Shown: positions 9,208 to 19,100 of the stretch, piece after piece | Layout: the number at the start of each line of letters is the position of its first letter | Numbering within the stretch: the stretch's first letter is position 1 | Assembly: GCF_003382285.1 (NCBI RefSeq) | Contig: NZ_QTJR01000012.1 | Location: 1 to 64,000, forward strand | From: Lysobacter soli | Lineage (GTDB): Bacteria; Pseudomonadota; Gammaproteobacteria; Xanthomonadales; Xanthomonadaceae | Reading direction: 5' to 3' | DNA length: 64,000 nucleotides | Notes under the pieces: model-generated | Told to the model about the DNA's origin: nothing | Seen by the model: only the letters and a program-made list of their open reading frames with translations | Database searches by the model: none | Made by a program: the position numbers and the translations under genes

Positions 9208-9236
9208 TTGATGGATTGGATTGGTCTGCTTACCCT
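9208..9236 (+). promoter_or_regulatory. Putative sigma70 promoter of ahpC
   Basis: TTGATG at 9208-9213 and TACCCT at 9231-9236 are separated by 17 bases, directly downstream of the OxyR-like site and about 50 bases before the ahpC start. This placement fits activation by OxyR contacting RNA polymerase at the -35 region. Inferred from sequence only. Confidence 0.5.
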
Positions 9237-9284
9237 GTCCGCACTGGTTTTTACCCCTCACCCACCCAGCCAAAGGAACCTCCT

Positions 9285-9848
9285 ATGTCGCTGATCAACA
9301 CCGAAGTCCTGCCGTTCAAGGCCACCGCCTATAAGGCCGGTGAGTTCATTGAAGTCACCAATGCCGACCTGAAGGGCAAGTGGTCCGTCGTGTTCTTCTA
9401 CCCGGCCGACTTCACCTTCGTCTGCCCGACCGAGCTGGGCGACCTGGCCGACAACTACGCCGAGTTCCAGAAGCTGGGCGTCGAGATTTACGGCGTGTCG
9501 ACCGACACCCACTTCACCCACAAGGCGTGGCACGACACCTCCGACACGATCAAGAAGATCCAGTACCCGCTGGTCGGCGACCCGACGGGCGTCATCACCC
9601 GCAACTTCGGCGTGATGATCGAAGAAGCCGGCCTGGCCGATCGCGGCACGTTCGTGATCGATCCGGAAGGCAAGATCCAGCTGGTCGAGATCAACGCCGG
9701 CGGCATCGGCCGCGACGCGGGCGAGCTGCTGCGCAAGGTGAAGGCCGCCCAGTACGTCGCCGCGCATCCGGGCGAGGTCTGCCCGGCCAAGTGGAAGGAA
9801 GGCGAGCAGACCCTGAAGCCGTCGCTGGACCTGGTCGGCAAGATCTGA
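9285..9848 (+). CDS. ahpC: Alkyl hydroperoxide reductase subunit C (peroxiredoxin)
   Basis: A 187-residue typical 2-Cys peroxiredoxin. Peroxidatic Cys47 lies in DFTFVCPTE and resolving Cys166 in [11 protein letters not shown]. It reduces hydrogen and organic peroxides and is re-reduced by AhpF, encoded 210 bases downstream. ATG 9285 is preceded by an AAAGGA site. The frame is open from 9216, but that extension has no family similarity. An OxyR-like site and promoter lie upstream. Confidence 0.98.
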   Translation: MSLINTEVLPFKATAYKAGEFIEVTNADLKGKWSVVFFYPADFTFVCPTELGDLADNYAEFQKLGVEIYGVSTDTHFTHKAWHDTSDTIKKIQYPLVGDPTGVITRNFGVMIEEAGLADRGTFVIDPEGKIQLVEINAGGIGRDAGELLRKVKAAQYVAAHPGEVCPAKWKEGEQTLKPSLDLVGKI

Positions 9849-9857
9849 CGACCCACG

Positions 9858-9881
9858 CCGCGCCCTGATCGCAGGGCGCGG
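9858..9881 (+). promoter_or_regulatory. Intercistronic hairpin between ahpC and ahpF
   Basis: A 10-bp perfect GC-rich stem with an ATCG loop starts ten bases after the ahpC stop and has no T-run. It may stabilise the ahpC transcript or attenuate read-through into ahpF, giving more AhpC than AhpF. Inference only. Confidence 0.45.
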
Positions 9882-10057
9882 CACGGAACGGGGCGGGCCG
9901 CAACCGGACCCGCCCTGCTCCACCGCCTCCCGCACGGAGGCGCGCCGGTCGCCAGGCGACCTCTCTCTTTTCGAATGTCGCGACGCCCGGGTTCTCTCCC
10001 TCCCTCCGCCCGGGCGCTCGCGGCGTTCATCCCCACGAAACACATTGGAGTCATCGC

Positions 10058-11644
10058 ATGTTGGACGCCGATCTCAAGACCCAGTTGAAGGCCTACCTCG
10101 AAAAGGTCACGCAGCCGATCGAGCTCGTCGCCTCGCTCGATGACGGCGACAAGTCGCGCGAGCTGGAAGGCCTGCTGCAGGACATCGCCGCACTGTCGGA
10201 CAGGATTTCCTATTCGCGCCGCGACGACGATGCGCGCCGCCCGTCCTTCGCGATCAACCGCGCCGGCACGGACGTGGGCGTGCGCTTCGCCGGCATTCCG
10301 ATGGGCCACGAGTTCACCTCGCTCGTGCTCGCCCTGTTGCAGGTAGGCGGGCATCCCTCCAAGGCCGCGCCGGAGCTGCTGGAGCAGGTGCGCGACCTGG
10401 AAGGCGAATACCACTTCGAAACCTACTTCTCGCTCTCGTGCCAGAACTGCCCGGACACGGTTCAGGCGCTGAATCTCATGAGCGTGATCAACCCCAACAT
10501 CCACCATGTCGCCATCGACGGCGCGCTGTTCCAGGACGAGGTCGAGCAGCGCCAGATCATGTCGGTGCCGACGGTGCTGCTCAACGGCCAGCCGTTCGAC
10601 CAGGGCCGCATGACCATCGAACAGATCATGGCCAAGCTCGACACCGGCGCATCGACGCGCGATGCCGAGAAGATCAAGGCCAAGGACGCGTTCGACGTGC
10701 TCGTGATCGGCGGCGGCCCGGCCGGTGCCGCGGCGGCGATCTACGCCGCGCGCAAGGGCATCCGCACGGGCGTGGCGGCCGAGCGTTTCGGCGGCCAGGT
10801 GCTGGACACGATGGCGATCGAGAACTTCATCTCCGTCACCTACACCGAAGGCCCAAAGCTCGCGTCCGCGCTCGAACAGCACGTGCGCGAGTACGACGTC
10901 GACATCATGAACCTGCAGCGCGCGAGCAAGCTGGTTCCGGCGAGCGAGCCGGGCGGCCTGATCGAAGTGCAGTTGGAGAACGGTGCGTCGCTGAAGTCGC
11001 GCAGCGTGGTGCTGTCGACCGGTGCGCGCTGGCGCCAGATGAACGTGCCGGGCGAGCAGGAATACCGCAACAAGGGCGTGGCGTACTGCCCCCACTGCGA
11101 CGGCCCGCTGTTCAAGGGCAAGCGCGTGGCGGTCATCGGCGGCGGCAACTCGGGCGTCGAGGCCGCGATCGACCTGGCGGGCATCGTTTCGCACGTCACG
11201 CTGATCGAGTTCGATGGCCAGCTGCGCGCCGACGAAGTGCTGCAGCGCAAGCTGCGTTCGCTGGCGAACGTCACGGTCATCACCAACGGGCAGACGACCG
11301 AAGTGCTCGGCGACGGCCAGAAGGTGACCGGCCTGATTTACAAGGACCGCGTTTCGGGCGACCCGATCCAGGTCGACCTGGAAGGCATTTTCGTGCAGAT
11401 CGGCCTGTTGCCGAACACCGAATGGCTGAAGGGCGCCGTGGCGCTGTCGCCGCGCGGCGAAATCGAGGTCGATTCGCACGGCCGCACGTCGGTGCCGGGC
11501 GTGTTCGCCGCCGGCGACGCCACGACCACGCCGTTCAAGCAGATCGTCATCGCGATGGGTGAAGGCTCGAAGGCCGCGCTGAGCGCCTTCGACCACCTGA
11601 TTCGCACCAGCGCACCGGCGCAGGCCACCGCCGCCGCGGCGTAA
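10058..11644 (+). CDS. ahpF: Alkyl hydroperoxide reductase subunit F
   Basis: A 528-residue flavoprotein that passes electrons from NADH to AhpC. The N-terminal domain is a tandem thioredoxin-like fold with the redox pair C128-x-x-C131 (SCQNCPD). A thioredoxin-reductase-like part follows, with FAD motif [19 protein letters not shown], redox pair C344-x-x-C347 (AYCPHCDGP), NADH motif [12 protein letters not shown] and the final FAD contact VFAAGDATT. Full length. It lies between ahpC and oxyR. Confidence 0.98.
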   Translation: MLDADLKTQLKAYLEKVTQPIELVASLDDGDKSRELEGLLQDIAALSDRISYSRRDDDARRPSFAINRAGTDVGVRFAGIPMGHEFTSLVLALLQVGGHPSKAAPELLEQVRDLEGEYHFETYFSLSCQNCPDTVQALNLMSVINPNIHHVAIDGALFQDEVEQRQIMSVPTVLLNGQPFDQGRMTIEQIMAKLDTGASTRDAEKIKAKDAFDVLVIGGGPAGAAAAIYAARKGIRTGVAAERFGGQVLDTMAIENFISVTYTEGPKLASALEQHVREYDVDIMNLQRASKLVPASEPGGLIEVQLENGASLKSRSVVLSTGARWRQMNVPGEQEYRNKGVAYCPHCDGPLFKGKRVAVIGGGNSGVEAAIDLAGIVSHVTLIEFDGQLRADEVLQRKLRSLANVTVITNGQTTEVLGDGQKVTGLIYKDRVSGDPIQVDLEGIFVQIGLLPNTEWLKGAVALSPRGEIEVDSHGRTSVPGVFAAGDATTTPFKQIVIAMGEGSKAALSAFDHLIRTSAPAQATAAAA

Positions 11645-11654
11645 GGAACCGGCC

Positions 11655-11686
11655 GCGCCGCTCCCCTGCTTGCGGGGGAGCGGCGC
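11655..11686 (+). terminator. Hairpin after ahpF
   Basis: A 12-bp perfect GC-rich stem with loop TGCTTGC between ahpF and oxyR, ten bases after the ahpF stop. There is no T-run, so it may be a weak terminator, an RNA-stabilising element, or another intergenic palindrome. Confidence 0.45.
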
Positions 11687-11746
11687 GAGGCCGATGCTTC
11701 GCCTACCACGCAGCATCCACGCAGTCTCCGACGCGAGGGACCCGCC

Positions 11747-12682
11747 TTGAACCTGCGCGATCTCAAGTACCTGGTGGCCCTGGCCGACCACAAGCATTTC
11801 GGCCGCGCCGCCGCGGCCAGCTTCGTCAGCCAGCCGACGCTGTCGACCCAGATCAAGAAGCTCGAGGACGAACTCGGCGTCGCGCTCGTCGAACGCGCGC
11901 CGCGCCGCGTGATGCTCACGCCGGTCGGCCGCGAAGTCGCCGAACGCGCGCGCAAGGTCATCGCCGACGTGGAGCAGATGGCGGAGATCGCGCGCCGCAG
12001 CCAGGATCCCGAAGCCGGCACCGTGCGGCTCGGCCTGTTTCCCACGCTCGGCCCGTACCTGTTGCCGCACGTCGTGCCGCGGCTGCGCCAGCGTTTCCCG
12101 CGCCTGGAACTGCTGCTGATCGAAGAGAAGACCGACCAGATCCTGCAGCGCCTGCGCGACGGGCGGCTCGACGCGGGCCTGCTCGCCTTGCCGATCCACG
12201 ACGACCAGCTGCACGTGGAAGTGCTGTTCGACGAGCCCTTCGTGCTGGCGGTGCCGCAACAGCATTCGATGGCCGAACACGATTCGCTCGAACTTGGCGA
12301 CCTCGACCACCAGCACCTGCTGCTGCTCGAGGAAGGCCACTGCCTGCGTGACCAGGCGCTGGACGTCTGCCACATGGCCGGCGCCGACGAACGCGATGGT
12401 TTCCGCGCGACCAGTCTGGAAACGCTGCGGCAGATGGTCGCCGCCGGCGTCGGCATCACGCTGCTGCCGGTGCTCGCGGTGCAGCCGCCGGTGCCGTCCT
12501 CCCCCGACATCCACCTGCTGCGTTTCCGCGGCCAGCCGCCGCACCGCCAGATCGCGATGGTGTGGCGCCGCAGCTCGGCGATGGGCGACTTCCTGATGCA
12601 GCTGGCAGCCGAATTCCGCAAGTTGCCCGAGCAGCTGCTGCGCCCCCCGCAACCGGCGCCGTCGCAGGACAGCCGGCTCTGA
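11747..12682 (+). CDS. oxyR: Hydrogen-peroxide sensor and transcriptional activator OxyR
   Basis: A 311-residue LysR-type regulator. The N-terminal helix-turn-helix (about 18-37, ASFVSQPTLSTQIKKLE) binds DNA. The sensing cysteines are Cys199 (EEGHCLRDQ) and Cys208 (DVCHMAG), exactly the E. coli positions when the TTG at 11747 is used as start; GAGGGA six bases upstream supports that start. It is likely to control ahpC-ahpF through the site at 9171-9207. Confidence 0.97.
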   Translation: MNLRDLKYLVALADHKHFGRAAAASFVSQPTLSTQIKKLEDELGVALVERAPRRVMLTPVGREVAERARKVIADVEQMAEIARRSQDPEAGTVRLGLFPTLGPYLLPHVVPRLRQRFPRLELLLIEEKTDQILQRLRDGRLDAGLLALPIHDDQLHVEVLFDEPFVLAVPQQHSMAEHDSLELGDLDHQHLLLLEEGHCLRDQALDVCHMAGADERDGFRATSLETLRQMVAAGVGITLLPVLAVQPPVPSSPDIHLLRFRGQPPHRQIAMVWRRSSAMGDFLMQLAAEFRKLPEQLLRPPQPAPSQDSRL

Positions 12683-12710
12683 TCAGCCACGCCTGATCAG
12701 CCACGCCTGA
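12679..12710 (+). repeat. 14-bp tandem repeat over the oxyR stop
   Basis: CTGATCAGCCACGC is repeated at 12679 and 12693, and a partial third unit starts at 12707. The oxyR stop codon lies in the first unit and the stop of the opposing gene in the third. Probably local slippage. Confidence 0.6.
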
Positions 12711-13259
12711 TCACGCCATCTGCGTCTGCCCCAGCCGGTAACGCGTGAGCAGCGTCGTGCTCACCAGCATGACGATGACCAGGAACGTGCATCCAGCGTG
12801 GACGCGCCGGTTCGTCGTCCACGCGCACCAGATCATCAGGAAGATGCCGAGCACCTGCACGAGGCGGAACGGCACGATGAGCGAGCGCAGACCCATCGCC
12901 GATTCCAGCACCAGCGCCCACGCGCCGGCCGCCGCGAGCAGGCCGAAGAAGACGGTGCGCGTGTCGTAGTAGTGGCGTTCCACGTCGATGGTGCCGTCGA
13001 CCAGTTCCGGCAGCAGCACGTGGCTGGCGATCACCAGCGTGGCCGGGCCGAGCAGCACGAACGCGAAGCCGGTGTAGGTCCATTCGGCGACGCCGCGCAT
13101 CATCCAGAACGACCACCACATCTGGACGTGCAGGCCGATCATCAGCACCAGCCAGATCGCGTGCAGCCAGTAGAACCTCACGCGACGGCGCACCTGCACC
13201 ATGTTGCCGATGCCCGCGATCAGCTGCGTCAGGCCCAGCCCGAGCACCATGGACACCAT
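12711..13259 (-). CDS. Small integral membrane protein, unknown function
   Basis: About 182 residues with five likely membrane helices (MVLGLGLTQLIAGIG, FYWLHAIWLVLMIGL, TGFAFVLLGPATLVIASH, FFGLLAAAGAWALVL, LVQVLGIFLMIWCAW). I do not recognise a named family. The start is uncertain. ATG 13259 or GTG 13262 lack a ribosome-binding site, while ATG 13288 has a GAGGT-like site but is in another frame and meets a stop after nine codons. Adding one T in the run at 13274-13277 would give MDAFQNYLSVMVSMVLG, so the 5' end may be disrupted by one base. Convergent with oxyR. Confidence 0.6.
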   Translation of the reverse strand: MVSMVLGLGLTQLIAGIGNMVQVRRRVRFYWLHAIWLVLMIGLHVQMWWSFWMMRGVAEWTYTGFAFVLLGPATLVIASHVLLPELVDGTIDVERHYYDTRTVFFGLLAAAGAWALVLESAMGLRSLIVPFRLVQVLGIFLMIWCAWTTNRRVHAGCTFLVIVMLVSTTLLTRYRLGQTQMA

Positions 13260-13351
13260 CACCGACAGGTAGTTTTGAACGCGTCCATAGGCCCGACCTC
13301 GCAAGGTGGACTGGCACGTCGTGGCGCGCGATGGCGGCGCGCCGCGAAGGA

Positions 13352-13873
13352 TCAGTAGTGCAGCAGCGCCTGCAGCGGCACGCCCTGCGGCCAGCGCGAA
13401 CGGCCGCCCAAAGCGTCCAGTTCGATCAGCACGCTCGCGCCGACGAGGCTCGCGCCGAGCTTGCCCGCCAGTTCGCGCGCGGCCGCCAGCGTGCCGCCGG
13501 TGGCGAGCACGTCGTCGACGATCAGCGTGCGTTCGCCCGGGCGTAGCGCGTCGTTGCGCGCCTGCAGCCGGTCGGTGCCGTATTCCAGCGCGTAATCCAC
13601 CTCGACCAGCGGCGGCGGGAGCTTGCCCGGCTTGCGCAGTGGGACGAAACCGGCATGCAGCTTCTGCGCAAGCGCCGCGCCGAAGATGAAACCGCGCGAT
13701 TCGATCCCGCACACCGCCTGCACTTCGCTGCCCTGCCACGGCTCGGCCATCGCGTCGATGCAGCGCGCGAAACCGCCGGCGTCGGCCAGCAGCGGGGTGA
13801 CATCGCGGAAGGTCACGCCGGGCTTGGGAAAGTCGGCGACGGCGCGGATGAGCGAATCGAAATCGAAGGACAT
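13352..13873 (-). CDS. apt: Adenine phosphoribosyltransferase
   Basis: A 173-residue purine salvage enzyme making AMP from adenine and PRPP. It shows the [15 protein letters not shown] start, [10 protein letters not shown], the base-binding loop [10 protein letters not shown] and the PRPP motif [13 protein letters not shown]. The open frame extends far upstream, but ATG 13873 ([12 protein letters not shown]) gives the family-like start. Downstream of the DUF2007 gene on the same strand, 47 bases apart. Confidence 0.96.
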   Translation of the reverse strand: MSFDFDSLIRAVADFPKPGVTFRDVTPLLADAGGFARCIDAMAEPWQGSEVQAVCGIESRGFIFGAALAQKLHAGFVPLRKPGKLPPPLVEVDYALEYGTDRLQARNDALRPGERTLIVDDVLATGGTLAAARELAGKLGASLVGASVLIELDALGGRSRWPQGVPLQALLHY

Positions 13874-13920
13874 GGCGCGGGGCCCATGAAACGGCCGGTC
13901 ACGATACCGGAAAGCGCCGT

Positions 13921-14196
13921 TCAGGCCGGAAGCCAGCCCTGTGACGCGTCCGGGGCTTCGTCGTCGTCCGGAAGCGCTTCGACCGGCTGGTTCAACGGGA
14001 GCGTGTCGACGATGTCCTTCGCCTGTGGCCAGACGATGTCGGGCACGCAGACCAGGATGGTCCCGAACAGCGGCAGCTCGCCCATGCCGCCGGTCAGCGC
14101 CTCGCCCTGCAGGAAGACGGGGATTTCCTCGGCTTCCAGCGCGTGCCGCACCAGGTGGGCGTCGATCAGGTTCGCGGCTTGGTAGACGATTTTCAT
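13921..14196 (-). CDS. DUF2007 domain protein
   Basis: A 91-residue protein whose first 65 residues match the small DUF2007 fold ([34 protein letters not shown]), sometimes described as a putative signal-transducing or PII-like domain. An acidic tail follows ([10 protein letters not shown]). The molecular function is unknown. It lies just upstream of apt on the same strand and divergent from glnS. Confidence 0.82.
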   Translation of the reverse strand: MKIVYQAANLIDAHLVRHALEAEEIPVFLQGEALTGGMGELPLFGTILVCVPDIVWPQAKDIVDTLPLNQPVEALPDDDEAPDASQGWLPA

Positions 14197-14351
14197 GGCG
14201 ATGCTCCCGGCAGCGGCCTTCGGAGAGGCTCGCCGACAGCATACGCCCGGCCTGAACACGCCGAAGCGGTGCCCGCGCGCCACAACGGGGATGACGGCGG
14301 GGACCGGCCGCACCGGCTAAACTTGCCGGTCTTCCCCGCCCTGGCTCAAGC

Positions 14352-16118
<1,767 letters not shown>

Positions 16119-16135
16119 TCGACAAGGAGCACGCC

Positions 16136-16567
16136 ATGCGCCGCCTGCTGACCGCACTGCTGGTTTCGTCCCTGCTCGCGCTCGCCGCGTGCGCGCCGCA
16201 TTCCGAGAACGCGATCGCCGCCACGCCTGCAGCGGATGCGGCGCAGGCCACCGCACCCCAGCCAACGCGCGCACGGGCCCCTGAGCCTGCGCCGAAGGAG
16301 CGCCAGGCCGAGCCGGCCGGCACGCCCGTCAAACTCGATTTCAGCTGCAAGACCGATGCCGACTGCGCGGTGAAGAACGTCGGCAACTGCTGCGGCGCCA
16401 AGCCCGCATGCGTCAACGCGAACAGCCCGACCGATCCGGAGGGCGTCAAGGCCGAGTGCGCGCGCAAGGGCATGATGGCGATGTGCGGCTTCAAGGCCAT
16501 CGAGGGTTGCACGTGCGAGCAGGGCCAGTGCAAGGACAAGATCGCCGAAGTGGAAGCGGTGCACTGA
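16136..16567 (+). CDS. Cys-rich putative lipoprotein
   Basis: A 143-residue protein with a lipoprotein signal: MRRLLTALLVSSLLALAAC, lipidation at Cys19. A disordered Ala/Pro/Thr stretch (about 28-66) follows, then a compact Cys-rich domain (DFSCKTDADCAVKNVGNCCG, then CEQGQCKDK) likely held by disulphides in the periplasm. I do not recognise the family. Its TGA shares one base with the ATG of the next gene, so the two are probably co-translated. Confidence 0.8.
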   Translation: MRRLLTALLVSSLLALAACAPHSENAIAATPAADAAQATAPQPTRARAPEPAPKERQAEPAGTPVKLDFSCKTDADCAVKNVGNCCGAKPACVNANSPTDPEGVKAECARKGMMAMCGFKAIEGCTCEQGQCKDKIAEVEAVH

Positions 16568-17142
16568 TGCTCTACGCGCAGGTTCATCTCACGCTGCCGG
16601 CATGGGTGCACGAGTCGGTCGATACGCAGCGCCTGTACGTCGGCGACGCCGCCAAGGTCGAACTCGCCATCGCGCTGTCGCGCATGAACATCGAGGCCGG
16701 AAGCGGCGGGCCGTTCGGCGCGGCGGTGTTCGGGCCGGACGAGCGCATCATCTCCGTCGGCGTGAACCGCGTACTGCCGCACACCTGCTCGCTCGCGCAC
16801 GCCGAAACGATGGCCTACATGCTCGCCCAGCAGCGCACGCAGCGCCCGCGCCTGAACGAGGACGCGATCGGCGAGCGGCTCGGCCCCATCACGCTGGCGA
16901 CCTCGTCGCAGCCGTGCTGCCAATGCTATGGCGCGACGATCTGGGCCGGCGTCGATCGCCTGGTCATCGGCGCGCGCAGCGAGGACGTCGAAACGCTTAC
17001 CGAATTCGACGAAGGCCCGCTGCCGGCGGACTGGATCGGCGAACTCGAACGCCGCGGGATCGAAGTCGTGCGCGACGTGCATCGCGACCTCGCACGCGAT
17101 GTGCTGCGCGCGTACGGCGAGTCCGGCGGCGAGCGTTACTGA
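16567..17142 (+). CDS. Zinc-dependent nucleoside/nucleotide deaminase family protein
   Basis: A 191-residue cytidine/deoxycytidylate-deaminase-fold protein. The zinc site is His78-Ala-Glu80 (LAHAETM) with Cys117 and Cys120 (QPCCQC). The family converts amino-bases to keto-bases (guanine, adenine in tRNA, cytosine and others); the substrate is not evident. Start ATG 16567 overlaps the lipoprotein stop by one base. rlmM follows 13 bases later, so the three genes are probably one transcript, perhaps with glnS. Confidence 0.85.
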   Translation: MLYAQVHLTLPAWVHESVDTQRLYVGDAAKVELAIALSRMNIEAGSGGPFGAAVFGPDERIISVGVNRVLPHTCSLAHAETMAYMLAQQRTQRPRLNEDAIGERLGPITLATSSQPCCQCYGATIWAGVDRLVIGARSEDVETLTEFDEGPLPADWIGELERRGIEVVRDVHRDLARDVLRAYGESGGERY

Positions 17143-17155
17143 CGCACGCACCCTC

Positions 17156-18235
17156 ATGACCACGCCAGGCGACGCCCTGCTCTGCTACTGCCGCCCCGGC
17201 TTCGAGCCCGAACTCGCGGCCGAACTCAACGAACGCGCCGCGCACGCCGGTCATCCGGGCTATGCGCGGACCGAACGAAACAGCGGCTTCGTCGAATTCC
17301 TTGGCGCCGACGCCGGAGCGCTGAGCCAGGCGCTTCCCTTCCAGTCGCTGATCTTCGCGCGGCAGAAGCTCACGCGGATCGCCGAACTTCGCGACCTCGA
17401 CCCGAAGGACCGCATCACGCCAATCCTGCGCGCGCTCGAAACCACGCTGGGCAACGCGCACACCTTCGGCGAGCTGTGGGTCGAGCATCCCGATTCGGAC
17501 GAAGCCAAGCCGCTTGCGGGCCTGGCGCGTGCGTTCGGCAACGCGCTGCGTCCGGTGCTGCGGAAGAACGGCTGGCTCAAGCAGTTCGACGATTCGCGGC
17601 GCGCGCGGCTGCATGTCGTCTTCCTCGCCGGCGACCACGTGCTGCTCGCGGTCGGCGAAGCCGGCGACAGCGCGCCGTGGCCGCTCGGTATCCCCCGCCT
17701 GCGCATGCACGCCGACGCCCCCAGCCGTTCCGCGCTGAAGCTGGAAGAAGCGCTGATGGTGCTGATGACCGAGAAGGAACGCGAGCGCCTGTTTCGTGAA
17801 GGCATGCGCGGCGCGGATCTCGGCGCCGCGCCCGGCGGCTGGACCTGGGTGATGGTGCGCCAGGGTTTGAAGATGATCTCGGTCGACAACGGGCCGTTGC
17901 GCGAGCACCTGCTCGAAAGCGGCCGCGTCGAGCATTTGCGCGAGGACGGCTTCCACTGGCAGCCGCGCGCGCCGCTGGACTGGATGGTGTGCGACATGGT
18001 CGAACAGCCGCGTCGCGTCGCCGAACGCATGGGCACCTGGTTCCGCGAAGGCTGGTGCAGGCACGCCATCTTCAACCTCAAGCTGCCGATGAAGAAGCGC
18101 TGGGACGAAACGCGCCTGTGCCTATCGCTGTTCGAGGAAGGCGCCGGCAAGCCGCTGCTGGTGCGCGCGCGTCAGCTGTACCACGACCGCGAGGAGATCA
18201 CGGTGTTCGCGACGCCGCCTTCGACCGCGCGATGA
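17156..18235 (+). CDS. rlmM: 23S rRNA (cytidine-2498-2'-O)-methyltransferase RlmM
   Basis: 359 residues. The N-terminal THUMP-like part begins LLCYCRPGFEPELAAEL. The catalytic Rossmann domain has SAM motif GADLGAAPGGWTW (about 220-232) and catalytic-type FNLKLPMKKRW near the C-terminus. It 2'-O-methylates C2498 of 23S rRNA. The length matches the family. ATG 17156 chosen because it begins the conserved region. Confidence 0.95.
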   Translation: MTTPGDALLCYCRPGFEPELAAELNERAAHAGHPGYARTERNSGFVEFLGADAGALSQALPFQSLIFARQKLTRIAELRDLDPKDRITPILRALETTLGNAHTFGELWVEHPDSDEAKPLAGLARAFGNALRPVLRKNGWLKQFDDSRRARLHVVFLAGDHVLLAVGEAGDSAPWPLGIPRLRMHADAPSRSALKLEEALMVLMTEKERERLFREGMRGADLGAAPGGWTWVMVRQGLKMISVDNGPLREHLLESGRVEHLREDGFHWQPRAPLDWMVCDMVEQPRRVAERMGTWFREGWCRHAIFNLKLPMKKRWDETRLCLSLFEEGAGKPLLVRARQLYHDREEITVFATPPSTAR

Positions 18236-18354
18236 CGCTGCACTCACGTGGATGAACGTCCGGTGTCGCGCTTTCATGCGCGCGACCGGATTTGACCTGC
18301 GGTTGATCCGGGCGGGACTAGCGTCGGCCCGTCCCACCAGCGAGGTCCAATGAC

Positions 18355-19044
18355 ATGAAGTCCACGCATCACTCCAATCCCACGCTGCTCGCGATCGCGC
18401 TCGTCGCCGTGCTCGGCGTCGCCGGTCCCGCCGCGGCACAACGTACGCAGGGCGAGCCGGCCAAGTCGAAGGTGCAGGCCGAGGCGGCCGCCGAGGTCGC
18501 TTCCGACCAGGCCGAAGCGGCGCGCGCCAGCGCAGAGACCGCGCGTCAGGCGACCAGCGTCAGCGGCGGCGTTTACACCACGATCAACCAGCAGGCCGAT
18601 GCGGCCAACAAGGCTGCCAACCAGGCGGTCAACGCGGCGCACGACGCGCGCAGCGCGCAGTCCGCCGCTCAGAGCTCGGCCAATCCGAAGCAGGGCGCGG
18701 CTGAAGCGCGCGAGGCGGCCAGCGCCGCCACGAGCGCGAGCCTGCAGGCGCAGGCCTCGGCCGACAGCGCAGTGCAGCAGGCCTATCCGCAGCCCGCTCC
18801 GGCGCCGGCGCCGGCACCGGCCTATACCGGCGCGCAGCCGAAGCAGGAAGTCCATGCGACTTCCAGCCCGCCGAACTCGACGCTGGCCAACAAGGTGAAC
18901 TTCGAAGCGCTCGATGCGAACCGCGATGGCTCGCTGAGCAAGACGGAGGTCAGCAGCGAGACGACGATCTCGGCCGACTTCAACAAGATCGACGCGAACC
19001 ACGACGGCCGCATCACCAAGGCGGAGCTTGCCGGCGGTAAGTGA
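18355..19044 (+). CDS. Secreted Ala-rich coiled-coil protein with two EF-hands
   Basis: 229 residues with a signal peptide (cleavage near AAAQ, about residue 29). Residues about 35-140 are very rich in Ala, Ser, Gln and Glu and probably form long helices. A Pro/Ala linker (PAPAPAPAPAY) follows, then two EF-hand loops: DANRDGSLSKTE (187-198) and DANHDGRITKAE (213-224). Calcium binding in the periplasm or outside is likely; the role is unknown. A single gene with its own terminator. Confidence 0.82.
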   Translation: MKSTHHSNPTLLAIALVAVLGVAGPAAAQRTQGEPAKSKVQAEAAAEVASDQAEAARASAETARQATSVSGGVYTTINQQADAANKAANQAVNAAHDARSAQSAAQSSANPKQGAAEAREAASAATSASLQAQASADSAVQQAYPQPAPAPAPAPAYTGAQPKQEVHATSSPPNSTLANKVNFEALDANRDGSLSKTEVSSETTISADFNKIDANHDGRITKAELAGGK

Positions 19045-19066
19045 TCCATCGAAACCGCGGGCGACG

Positions 19067-19100
19067 GCGAACCCCTCCCAGGCCGGGAGGGGTTCGCTTT
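19067..19100 (+). terminator. Rho-independent terminator after the EF-hand gene
   Basis: A 13-bp perfect stem (19067-19079 with 19085-19097), loop AGGCC, followed by TTT. It sits between this gene and the convergent ubiI-like gene. Confidence 0.85.

Noticed and set aside
9488-12652. A 1054-codon minus-strand open frame across ahpC, ahpF and oxyR
   Set aside because: Shadow of three clear genes; no ribosome-binding site or recognisable domain.
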